Assembly (NCBI RefSeq): GCF_041381155.1
Contig: NC_091135.1
Location: 48,039,086-48,103,085 of the forward strand
Direction: 5' to 3'
Length of the DNA stretch: 64,000 bases
Source of the DNA: Argopecten irradians
Taxonomy: Eukaryota > Mollusca > Bivalvia > Pectinida > Pectinidae
Shown: positions 37,885 through 48,308 of the stretch, piece by piece
How positions within the stretch are numbered: the first letter of the stretch is position 1
Layout of the letters: each line of letters opens with the position of its first letter
Made by a program: the position numbers and the translations under genes
Notes under the pieces: model-generated
Told to the model about the DNA's origin: nothing
What the model saw: only the letters and a program-made list of their open reading frames with translations
The model's database searches: none

Positions 37885-38415
37885 AGCCCTGCAGGTAGAG
37901 TGTTATAATTGTACCTGCTGCCCCTATTGCATGATCCTAAAAGGCGACTAAATTTAGGATCTTATCTTTTCTTTCTTCCTAACTTACTTTCTTCTTCCTA
38001 ACGTCTCCCTTGAAACCACTCCACTTTTGGCCTTCAGTTGAACGTTCGCCCCTGTGAGGAAGGCTCTGGGTTCTGTCCCCTGGCCGAGACACACCAAAGT
38101 CTATAAAAGTGGTAGTTACTGCTCCTGCTTAGCGCTCAGCATACATGGAGTAGGACGACTGGAGTAGGTTGTCAGTATAATGTGACCGTGTGGGATGTGT
38201 TGTTTGGTGTCTTCGGCGGCATGCTTCAGTGATATAGCACTATAAAAAGGGAAACAGTTTCACTATACAAGAAGACACAACACGAACATACCGCAGTCTC
38301 CTAAAACACACACCTCGCACTACAGACATGCAACACACCGCATACATGGGAGGCCGTCGTTATATTACCCTGGCTGTTAATGGAACGATAATTAATCAAT
38401 CAAACAAGCAAACAA
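37885..38415 (+). mobile_element. Full-length SINE-like retroposon, family B, with 13-bp target duplication
   Basis: 531 bp bounded by the identical 13-mer acgtaagcttaac on both sides (37872-37884 and 38416-38428). The 3' end is A-rich (attaatcaatcaaacaagca). The head has a tRNA A-box-like ggtagagtg and the middle a B-box-like gggttctgtcccc. The last ~70 bp (ctggctgttaatggaacg and on) are the same tail as in several shorter repeats in this window, as expected if both are mobilised by one LINE. Partial copies of the body are at 32815, 36690, 38925, 44780, 45000-45400, 45630 and 61140. Confidence 0.75.
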
Positions 38416-38429
38416 ACGTAAGCTTAACG

Positions 38430-39480
38430 CCATATCAACAGCTTTGGTATTCTAAGAAATGCCTACTTCTCTGTATGCAACGTGTTGCGTGTGTGAATAT
38501 CTGTAATGTTTAAGGAGGCGGCAGTCTATTCGTGTTGTGGGCCCTCGTGTAAGTGTAATTCTTTAGTTTTGTATAATGCTATCTGACTGCAAAATGTCGT
38601 CAAAAACACCGAACAGCACTCTCAACCTGATTCCGATATACTGATAACTGACGTTTTCCCTTTATGAAGAGCCCTACTGGGACCCAACCAGTAGTCGTGA
38701 CGGAACAGTAGTCGTGATTGTGTGCATATTCTACTGTGCATCCAGATTTCCGAATGTTTGGAGCTGTTGATGAATACTTTATGGTATTGTTGTTTTGTTT
38801 ATGTGGAAATAATGTGTTTCGTGAGATGCAAACAATTTAATTTTACCTAAATCACGACTACTGTTCCGTCACGACTACTGGTTGAGTCCTAGTAAGCAAA
38901 ACACTTCTACCATTTTTATCGACTATGTAGTGTCTCGGAAGGTGGCAGAACCCAGATGCTTCCCCAAAGAAGCGAACTTTAGGTCAAAAGTGAGATGAAG
39001 TCAAAGATGAATTTTTTTTTTATTTTTTCATTTTACGCCCTACTTGCAGGATTCATTTGTAACCATGCACATTGCATATAACTGTAACCTTGAAGCAATG
39101 AACTTCTCTATTACATCAATGTGTACTTAAATCTACTTCCTTTTAACGGTATCAAACCTCCAACAATCTTACCCAGTTAAGTGTGATCAATAGAGCGAGA
39201 CGCGCAGCTATGTTAAGGGTCAGATTCATGGCGAGAGCTGCCCACACCATATGCATGAGGATACGAGATTTAACAGTAATTAAAACAGGTATTAACCCTA
39301 TAAATGATCATTAAACACGCAATCAATAACACCTATTTTTATGTTTGTTAGTGTGCTGTCGTTCGTTTTTACAGCTAGTTTGCTTGTGTTATTTGATCAC
39401 TATTACAAAATGAAATTGGAATATATCAGTAATAAATCCTGTTTAAGCAAGTCTTATATGTGAAACTCGTATGGTAAAAC
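38430..39480. other. No gene seen; TLR upstream region
   Basis: Contains a partial reversed family-B copy (38925-39010) and an inverted pair, gacccaaccagtagtcgtgacgg at 38674 against ccgtcacgactactggttgagtc at 38867. Confidence 0.4.
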
Positions 39481-39482
39481 CG

Positions 39483-39490
39483 TGACGTCA
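39483..39490 (+). promoter_or_regulatory. CRE-like site upstream of the TLR
   Basis: A full TGACGTCA palindrome 79 bp before the TLR start codon. Binding is inferred from consensus only. Confidence 0.35.
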
Positions 39491-39568
39491 GCTCTCAGCG
39501 TTATATCCTATTTCTGGGAAGGTAAATCAGTTAACTTCCTGGTCGTTAGAGGAAAAGTTTTCTACAAA

Positions 39569-42500
39569 ATGGGACTCTACTTATCTTTGATTGTCTTCTG
39601 CTTCCAATGGACTCTCTGTTATTCGGGTAGGCTGATGTTTGTACAGAATGTAGTTTGGTATGGTTTTGTTATGATATCACGATACGAAACCGTTCGAAAA
39701 TATTAGATTTTTCACCATAGTAATTTTGTTTTCGGAAACGTGGGTAAGAATTATGATGTTACAGAAAGGCTTCATATATCTAATGACCAGTATACTTGTT
39801 TGACAATGTTGATCTAAATTTTGTCTTTCCAAGGCAGAAACACATGTAACCATTTTTATACACGAATTTAAATAGTGTGGTATTTTTTTCGTGTTAAAAA
39901 TAATCGGCCTGGTGTTGGTTGATAGGTCTTCTTTGTTTATGATGATAATTTATTCCAAGGGAACATTATTCACGCCATATACATAGGGATTGGATTGCGC
40001 TTTTATGTTAACCATGCTTGTATGGAGCAATTCCTCTAAGAATATATTCAATATGGGGCGCGGAATATATTCTTAGAGGAATTGCTCCATACAAGCATGG
40101 TTAACATAAAAACGAAATCCAATCCCTATATTTACACTCAATCGACTTTTTTTTATTTGTATATTATGCAATAAAATTGTCATTTGAATGTGACGTAATT
40201 ATTCAATAAAAGTCGGTCAAAAGTGGGAGGAGCTTACTCAATTGAACAGCGAATGATGACTCTTCACGTAAGGTAGATTATTCATCCGCGACGACAAAAA
40301 GTTCAATATTTTATTGGAAAATAAACATGACAAACAAAGTAAATTTCAGAGAAAAACTTATTTCATCATATCAGAATTTTAAAGATATATTCAATTTTGC
40401 TAAGAGTTAATATATAGCGTAATAACATAAAGAATTTGTACTCGGCCACATCTGTGAACTCGGTGACCGTTTTGTGCAGCGAGGCGAAGCTGACGCACGC
40501 TTACACACTGGAGTTTGCCGAAGTTGTCAATACACGGGTGTTCAAGTAGCTCAACGTGTTTGAGATTGTCGTATGACTTGACGATATTGCATCATTGGGA
40601 GCCATGTGATTGTATAATCTACGCTTAGATACATCGACATCTACAGACGGAACAATTTCACTTGTGTTCGATGGGTACAATGTATTTGTGGTGACGCGTA
40701 ACTATCAACACGTGGATTACTAGCGGTGCATGTTTTATAATACACATGATTACATTCTCAAAGAACAAAGACAAGATGATATGTTTATAACTGACCTCTG
40801 TCAGAGGGTGTCACGCCCGTCCACTCCAAAGACTCGATCGTAGGACGAACACAGACATAGAGGTAATGTTTACATTTGACAGCACTGCACGTCGCCCCGG
40901 TCGGGATATTTTCCTGTTTCTTTATAAAATTGTTAATTTTAAAAATGTTGGTATCATATATAAATATAAAACATATGTCTTGTTTACATTTTTCCAAAAT
41001 TCTATGAAAAACAACAATATGCACGTAATGTTGTGTCAAAATGTAAACAAAGCCATGCGTTTCTTTAAAAAAAAAGGAGTCCCTTTAAGCTGAATAGAAC
41101 ATTTTCATACGCAAGTTCAAAGTTCAATGTTACCAAGCAGTTATGGTAAACAAAATCGGCTTGTACTTGCGTATAGTGAACAAGCCTAGCAAGTGTAAAT
41201 ATACGACGTTATCTGAAAACGAAATAAAACCAAACGGAAATCCAATGTACTATTATATGCCCAAATATACTGTAAACCAACGTTCTTTCGTGGCTACTAA
41301 ATTTCGCGATTTCCGTTTCGTAATATTTTTGCGGAGATTAAATTTCGCGTTTTATAAAAATTGAAGTGGGATATCTTTGAATTTAATTGTGCAAGGACTG
41401 TCTAAGATATTATTTCGTGGAGATAAACTATACCTTGATCGCGAAATTCGCGAAAATAAATCGCACGCAAAAGAAAGTTGGTTTACAGAACATTATTTCT
41501 ACCGTTCTATCGTTTTGAAATGCAAATCTTTAGTAAAATGAAATATTCTTGAATATTATGGGAAATACTGTTTTACTGTTTCAGGTATAGTCACGGATTG
41601 CTGCAGTGTGTATAGAAATCAAGTCAACTGTCCGAGGTGTCGCCTGGAATCTATACCACAGAACATCGGAAAGAACACAACGTCTCTGAGCCTGACTTAC
41701 AACAATATCAAAGCCCTGAAAAATGGTTCGTTCGTACATACACCACATTTAGAACATATCGTTCTCTCGTATAACGCCATATCAATCATTTCTAGAGGCA
41801 CATTTCATCACCTTAGGAACTTGACGTACCTCGATCTGGCCCACAATCAGTTGAATATGTTATCCTTTGGAGCATCAGCGTTCAATCGCTTCAATAATAT
41901 CCAGACCCTAATAATGTCCAACAATAACTTTCATTTAAGTAAATCTTACCCAGAATCAATATGGCTTTCTCTATCCCAAATCAAGGTGCTTCATATGGAT
42001 ATTTTCGATAATCTGACATTTGAAGGAAGTTTTCTTAATTTAACAAAAATAGAAACGTTGACCTTAAACCAAAGAGGAGATATGTTGATAAGAAACACGA
42101 CATTTCATGAACTGGAAATTATGAACATTTCTAAACTAAAGCTTTTAGTTATAACTAAGCAGATAGAGACAAATGCTCTGTACCCATTCAAAAAATTGTC
42201 ATCGTTGTATTTGTCTTCACGCCGACACATAGACGTTCACAACATATTGCCTGTTCTTTATGGATTACGCGGAAGAAAGATAGAGACGATCGAACTTCGC
42301 GACAACTATGTTCGCAGTGGCGACACGGTCCATTTACAGGCATCACACGTACGGTTCCTGAGTACAATTTGCGTCAAGAATCTTTACTTGTCTAACAATG
42401 CTATCGGTAGTATCAGTATGTCGGCAGTATTGTCATGGACGAGTCGTGGTTGTGTAGAATATTTAGATGTGTCAAGAAACTCTTTCCAATCACCGCGAGT

Positions 42501-44017
42501 GTTTTTCATTCTGAACTTGTTTCCATCAATACGATATTTCGATTGTTCATACAAGACATCAACATTCATGAGAAAGCGTAAAGTTACTCATAATAAAAGC
42601 GTGTTTCTTCCAACCAGTCTGATTTATCTGAATGTGTCATATTTTCCTTTGTTTAAAGATAACGGATTAATCAGTGTTAGAGGCAATAACCTCAAGGTTC
42701 TAGACATTAGTAACCAACTGAGTTCATTTTCCTGTAGTGGTCATCGGCTCGGCAATTTCAGTCGACTGGAAGAATTCGTTATGTCCGAGATTGACTGTTC
42801 AATGCCACATCCCACCATGTTCATAGAGATGCAGAATTTAACAAAATTAACAGCTAGAAGCTGTCTACTAAATAATAATGGAATGTTTTATTCTCAAAAT
42901 CTTTTCAAAAGTTTGCGCCATCTTGCTTACGTGGATCTTTCGTCAAACCAAATAGCTCATCTTAACGCAAGTATATTTGAAGACCAGGCAGATTCCATGA
43001 AAACCTTGATTTTCGCCAATAATTTGATTGATAACCTTCCAGTTCAAACGCTGGAAATTTTTAAATCATTAGAACTGTTCGATTTAAGAAATAATTTTAT
43101 TTCCTCTTTGTCTTATTCTGAATATTCTGTTCTGGAAACATATCGATCAGTGTCGAACAGAATAAAAATAAAACTTGCGGGAAATCCTTTATCCTGTGAC
43201 TGTAGCAATCTGGATTTCCTGACCTGGGTTGACACTACTAGTGTTATTGACGACAAAGACGACCTTGTGTGTATTCAGAACAATATAAAAGTGGTCACGT
43301 TTCTGGAAACTCTTCGCGATTTTAGAGTCGAATGTGCATCTCCGGTGTGGCTGATTGTTTCCATCAGCCTCGCTTTGGGTTTTTGCGTGTCTGGAATTCT
43401 GCTCCGATTCGCATGGCGACACAGCGTTGGTTTACGTATCTGGTGCCGACAGCCAGTAGAACAAGATACATTTACATACGACGTCTTCATTTCATACTGC
43501 AGTAAAGATTGTGGTTGGATACGGAAGACCTTTACTACATGGTTAGATCGACACGGCATTAGATACAGTGCCGAGGATAAAACATTCGATACAGGGCGTG
43601 ACATTTACGATAACATCATGGATGCCATTGATGATTCGTATCAAAGTGTATGCCATTGATGATTCGTTTTTTTTTTTTTTCCCTTCGTATCAAAGTGTAT
43701 TCGTCGTAAGTTGTAATTTTCTTGAAAATGAATGGCAAACACTTGCTATGAAAGTAGCGAGTAGATACTCGTTTCGAGAAGGGAGACAGCATATGAATAT
43801 CTTAATCCTATTAGACGATACTCAGCAGAGCGAGTTTCCAAAAATCGTAAGAGACAACTGGAATAGTATGCGTCCTTTGAAATGGCCAAGTGAGTATAAC
43901 TCCGACAAAACACGTATCAGCACAGAAAGGAAATTATTCTGGGAAAAGTTACTGAAACGCATCCGCAAAGGAAATAAGCAGTTAGCTATGTCTCTTAATT
44001 CAGAGTCAACTGTATAG
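39569..44017 (+). CDS. Toll-like receptor (LRR-TM-TIR), TIR frame broken by a 49-bp insertion
   Basis: Exon 1 (39569-39626) encodes the signal peptide MGLYLSLIVFCFQWTLCYS and ends in phase 1 at g|gtaggc. Exon 2 starts at 41585 after tttcag and continues G-IVTDCCSVYRNQVNCPRC. It carries LRRs from residue ~40 (TYLDLAHNQL, LAYVDLSSNQIAHL), a C-terminal LRR cap (NPLSCDC) near 560, a TM helix PVWLIVSISLALGFCVSGIL at ~606-627 and a TIR domain from ~651 (YDVFISY box 1; FW in RKLFWEKLL as box 3). At 43651-43699 a 49-bp insertion, a copy of the preceding sequence plus a poly-T run, shifts the frame, so the literal reading stops at 43659. The second half (FVVSCNFLENEW ... LLDD ... stop 44017) is intact in the shifted frame; the uninterrupted length would be about 813 residues. 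Function: pathogen-pattern or cytokine sensing at a membrane, signalling through TIR adaptors. No AG|GT at the repeat edges lets the insert be a normal intron. Confidence 0.88.
39983..40129. repeat. Near-perfect hairpin, 67-bp arms, 13-bp loop
   Basis: 39983-40049 and 40063-40129 are inverted copies with about three mismatches around the loop aatatggggcgcg. It lies inside the TLR intron, 360 bp after exon 1. Confidence 0.9.
41270..41488. mobile_element. 219-bp MITE with ctgtaaaccaac termini in the TLR intron
   Basis: Begins ctgtaaaccaacgttctttc and ends gaaagttggtttacag, an inverted terminal match of about 18 bp. The interior is rich in ttcgcg/cgcgaa words. It ends about 100 bp before the exon 2 acceptor. 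Target duplication not clear. Confidence 0.7.
43651..43699 (+). repeat. 49-bp insertion/duplication in the TIR exon
   Basis: tgccattgatgattcg repeats the sequence at 43623-43638. A 15-16 base T run and ccc follow, then ttcgtatcaaagtgta repeats 43635-43650. 49 is not a multiple of three. Confidence 0.9.
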
Positions 44018-44720
44018 ACGTTACCATATCAGACCACCCTGTTGTGTTTGGTGTGCGTATATGATACGTTGGTATTGTAAACAATATCCATGGAAACCAA
44101 TTATCTTATATCTTGCATATCTTTTAAAGATAATTATGTTCTTATTTTCATACAAATTCATAAATCGTCGTTTATGTAGAGTAGTGTGATATTTTGAGCT
44201 CGCAAAATTTAATTTCCTTGTATTATCGTACAATTTAAAATTTTGTTAATATGTCTACACACTGAAAATGTTATAAATATACTGCTCAAATTATCTGTAT
44301 TTCTAACACTTTAACATATTTGGTCAACGCCATTTTGGTTAGCGTATATATATATAGAAATAATGCGCCGCGATTGTTTTCGTGCTGTTTATCTTTTTAT
44401 TTATAACTAGAAGATGTTATATTATGTGAAGATAAGATTGATTGAAAAAAACAACACCTTTTGATGTTGTTTTTCTATATACAAACGTAGGTTGAAATAT
44501 ATCTGAGTGAAGATAACGTAACTACCTGTAGTTGTTACAAAAATTGAAATACAAAAACATGTATTATTTAGTAATATATAGACTTTCAAATTCAATTTAA
44601 TTATGTCACACTGTATATTACCAATTTTGTATTTATTCTTTGTGAGCATGCGCATTTATATTACATAACACATGTATGTACATTAAATCTAATATTTCCT
44701 GGTATATGATACTCCTTCCA
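44018..44720. other. TLR 3' flank, no gene seen
   Basis: AT-rich. The first AATAAA on the plus strand downstream is at about 44726; whether it ends the TLR transcript is unknown. Confidence 0.3.
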
Positions 44721-44729
44721 CCATTGAAT

Positions 44730-45790
44730 AAAGCATAATGCCTGTCATAGTGCTTCATTGCATTGGTGAAAGACAACTCAACGGATCTTATCTCTTCTGC
44801 ACTTCCTAAAACACATGTCTTCGTAATGTCTCCCTTGGCATCGCCTCAATTCTGGCCTGGAGGCCTGCCCTAAGAGGAAGGCTCTGGATTTTTCCATGGC
44901 TAGAGTCATAATACCACTAACAAAACCACTTAGAGAGTATGGTTGGTTGACTTGTTTCATTTACGTCATATTAACAGTCAGAGCCATTTGAGATCGGCCT
45001 CACCTGTATGTGTGAATATTTTAGGAGACGGTGGAATATCTGTGTCGTATATCTTTGCAAAAGTGGAAACCCTTGCCATTTATAGTGATATATCTCTGCA
45101 GCATATATACAAATGTACCACTTGTAAAAGACTTCGGACAGCACACCCACTCGGTCACAGTATACTGACAACGAGCAAACCAGTTGTCACACGCCCTTTA
45201 TGCTGACTGTTAAGCAAAACAGAAACTTCTATAGACAATAGTGTATCTCGGCCAGGGTACAGAACCCAGAGACTTCCTCATAGGGGTGAGCGCTCAACTC
45301 GAGGCCAAATCTGAGGCGATATCAAGAAAGACGTTAGGAAGAAGAAAGTAAGTTAGAAAGAAGAAGCGATAAGATCCTAATACTCTGGTAATGAAAAACC
45401 ATACTCAATCAAATACAGTTTAGCATTTAAAATAATATTTTACATCAGTTTTGAACCAATGTGACGTCAGTCTATATGACTAATAATTAGTGTTAGCAAA
45501 AGCAAACGATTTCCTGAGTCTTAACTCGACACACTATTTTTTCTGTCCTTTAAGTAAGGCGTTAGCATTGCTGCCTGCATAGAATGATATAAGTACAAGG
45601 CGAGTAATTGAGATCTTTTCGTTTATCTTCCTTCTAAGGTACTTTCTTCTTCTCAACGTCTTACTTTTATTCTAGAGTTAAGCGTTCGACCCTGTGAGGA
45701 AGACCATATGCTCTATGTCCATTTAGAGACATGCCATAGTTTCTAAAGGTGGTAATGGCATTTGCTTCTTTGTATCCCATTTGATACACA
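44730..45790. repeat. Cluster of three partial family-B SINE copies
   Basis: Plus-orientation piece at about 44780-44930 (gtctcccttggcatcgcctc, aggaaggctctgg). Minus-orientation piece at about 45000-45400 (ctcggccagggtacagaacc, gacgttaggaagaagaaag). Plus-orientation piece at about 45620-45780 (gttaagcgttcgaccctgtg). Compare with the full element at 37885. Confidence 0.6.
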
Positions 45791-46067
45791 GGACGTTTTG
45801 CTTTGAGAATCTCGATTGATGTGTTGCAAATTTTTGGTCATTGCCGATGCCAGGGTGATTCCATAAGCCCCTCTGTCTTTGAGTGGCAAGCTAAAAACAA
45901 AATAACCTCAAATCAAACTATTCAAATCTTTATTTGAAAAGTTAATAATTTCACAAAATTGGATAAAATCTCATCTCATCTGGTCATGATCTTATCATCA
46001 CCCTAAAACTAACAAAGAATATATACATTGTATGTATAAGTAAAATATTAATTTGGCACAATCTTTA

Positions 46068-46232
46068 AAGCTATAAAATTCATCAGCTTCATTAAAGCTA
46101 TAAAATTCCATTAGCTCCATTAAAGCTATAAAATTCCATCAGCCCCATTAAAGTGTGCCACTTCCTTTCGTGAATTTCCCCATCAGCCCCATTAAAGTGT
46201 GCCACTTCCTTTCGTGAATTTCCCGATCCAAA
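46068..46232 (+). repeat. Compound short tandem duplication
   Basis: Three copies of an about 32-bp unit containing cattaaagctataaaattcc run into two copies of a 44-bp unit containing attaaagtgtgccacttcc and ttcgtgaatttcc. Confidence 0.85.
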
Positions 46233-46239
46233 TAATTTC

Positions 46240-47060
46240 ATGAAAGTTTATCTCCCAAATTAAAAATTACAAAATAATTTATATATTGAAAATAAATTCT
46301 AATATGTTTTTATTGTGAGAGAATTAATCTCTACCCGTCTGTTTTGAAACTGAAATTAATAGCTGCAAAAGAAATTTGGTGTACAGTACCTTCCCAAAGT
46401 GAAAATGAAGGGAATATTATAATAAAAAAAATGTTTTCAATAATCTCACAACACAAATTGCAATAAAAAAATCTTTCTTATAAAAGTAACAACTGATAAT
46501 TGATGATATCTAAACTAAAAACAACAACATTCACTCACTCAGATACACCACTGGGTTATACCAGTTTCAATAACATTGTTATAATTGGACAATGACATGA
46601 CACAGACATCAGGAAATGATACAACACAACAAAATGACAGAACAGCGGTACAGTAGAGCAGATTTTCTAGAAAAGGGTTTACATGATGTCAGAATCTTAC
46701 TACAATACAAACAAGTCTCCATCAAACTACCTTGGGTAATGAAAGATTTCTTTATTCAAATGAATAACAAAATGATTCACAATCTTATCCATTTTCTCAT
46801 CATGAAATGATCCAAAAAAAACCAACATTGCTACAACAAGTTTTACAAAACATTCACAATTGCTTTAAATACTGCATCTAGTGAGCAGTCATTTCAGTGT
46901 ATGGTTCTTTTTACTGATGTTACAAATCTATATTTGCCTCAATTTGAAGATAAATGGATGACATTTGATGTCAACAATAAAAAAGGGGACCACAAAAATA
47001 TGTCTGTGGCAATAAATAAACTAGTAAAATCCATGTACAAACGATTGTAATCGTTCTTGA
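46240..47060. other. No gene seen
   Basis: AT-rich. A chance ORF at 46616 is without features. Confidence 0.35.
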
Positions 47061-47062
47061 TA

Positions 47063-47465
47063 AAACAAGAGGCCCAAGGGCTTTAATGGTCATCTGACAA
47101 CGTTGGCAACAGTTGTATAGGAAATTAATTAGATATGGTGTCATGGTGGCCATCTTGGAGATTTCAGATTGCCCAAAAAATAACAGAACTTGGAGTGGGA
47201 CCATGTCAGGATCATTTCTGGGCAAGTTTCGGCTTAATTGCACTGGTAAAAAGTGAGAAAAAGTTCAAAATGTGTTATAAAGATTGTGCTCATGATGAAG
47301 ATCTTGGATTTCGAATCGACCTGACATGATCATTTCAGACAAGTTTTGGCTTAATCACACTTGTGGAACTTCAGAAGAAGTTAAAAATGTGACGGAGATG
47401 GCGCACAACAATGGACCAACCATGATGGCTATAAGTCATCCTGACCCTTCAGATCAGATGACATA
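47063..47465 (+). repeat. Dispersed repeat beginning aacaagaggccca, long form
   Basis: Starts aacaagaggcccaagggctttaatgg and ends gaccettcagatcagatgac-like sequence (gacccttcagatcagatgac). It contains an internal diverged repeat of tgggaccatgtcaggatcat and ggcttaattgcactgg / ggcttaatcacacttg. Non-coding; same 5' end type as 54288. Confidence 0.55.
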
Positions 47466-47572
47466 AATAAAGGTATAAAAATAGAATAAACACTTTAAAT
47501 GTAAATTCACAGATATGTTAATAAAACATTATATCAACGGTATATCAAATAATAAACAAAAGCCATTTCGCT

Positions 47573-47655
47573 CCCCCACCAACAAACCTGGCACGTCCTT
47601 ACATGACCCTGACTGGTAATAGGACGTTCAAACTAATAAAACCCAAACCCTTGTC
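47573..47655 (+). repeat. SINE 3'-tail fragment
   Basis: ccaccaacaaacctggcacg ... actggtaataggacgttcaaac with an A-rich end (taataaaacccaaac). Confidence 0.6.
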
Positions 47656-48265
47656 TAAACAGCCACCTGAGTTCTGATACACTGTAAATGTACATATATT
47701 TCAGAAGTTATCATATTTTAGTAATTTTGCTTTAGAAATATATACTCAAGTATGATTGTGCTAGTCGTGAGTATGGCTATTATATTATATATGCACAATT
47801 TCATCATTGTGCTAACTGCTTCAAAATCAAGTTTGCGCTAAAAAAGTTGATTGCTCCTTTTTACATATAAAGTATTTTAGATATGGCCAGATTATCTACA
47901 ATCTGTGAAAAAACACCACCCTTATTAGGCGACCATATGTTCTAAACAACAACTTCACAATACCTCCCCTATATGCCATGTATGAGTACTGTATAAAAGT
48001 TGGATATATCAATGTGGCCAAAGTAAACCCTTTTGACTCCCCCTCCCCCCCAAACCATTTGTACACTTTTGAATTTGAAACTCATATTGGATGCTATGTA
48101 CAAGATATGAGTGATTTATATTTAATTATATCTTACAGGGAAGAAGTCATTTAAAGCAATATAGCCCAACTGAACACATTTGACCCCATAAGGATACTAC
48201 CAGTCATCTTGCTGACGGACAGACGACAGATACCACAATGTGACATTTACTTTTCTTGGTAATTT

Positions 48266-48271
48266 TTATTG
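48266..48271 (-). terminator. Candidate polyadenylation signal
   Basis: AATAAA on the minus strand about 40 bp after the stop codon of the CUB/lectin gene. Position is plausible, but a longer 3' UTR is possible. Confidence 0.35.
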
Positions 48272-48308
48272 ACCAAGATGAGCTTATAATCACTATAAAA
48301 TGAGTCAG

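Noticed and set aside
43646-43695. Reading the 49-bp TIR insertion as a tiny intron
   Set aside because: No GT-AG pair removes 49 bp. The GT at 43648 with the AG at 43695 removes 48 bp and runs into a stop within seven codons.
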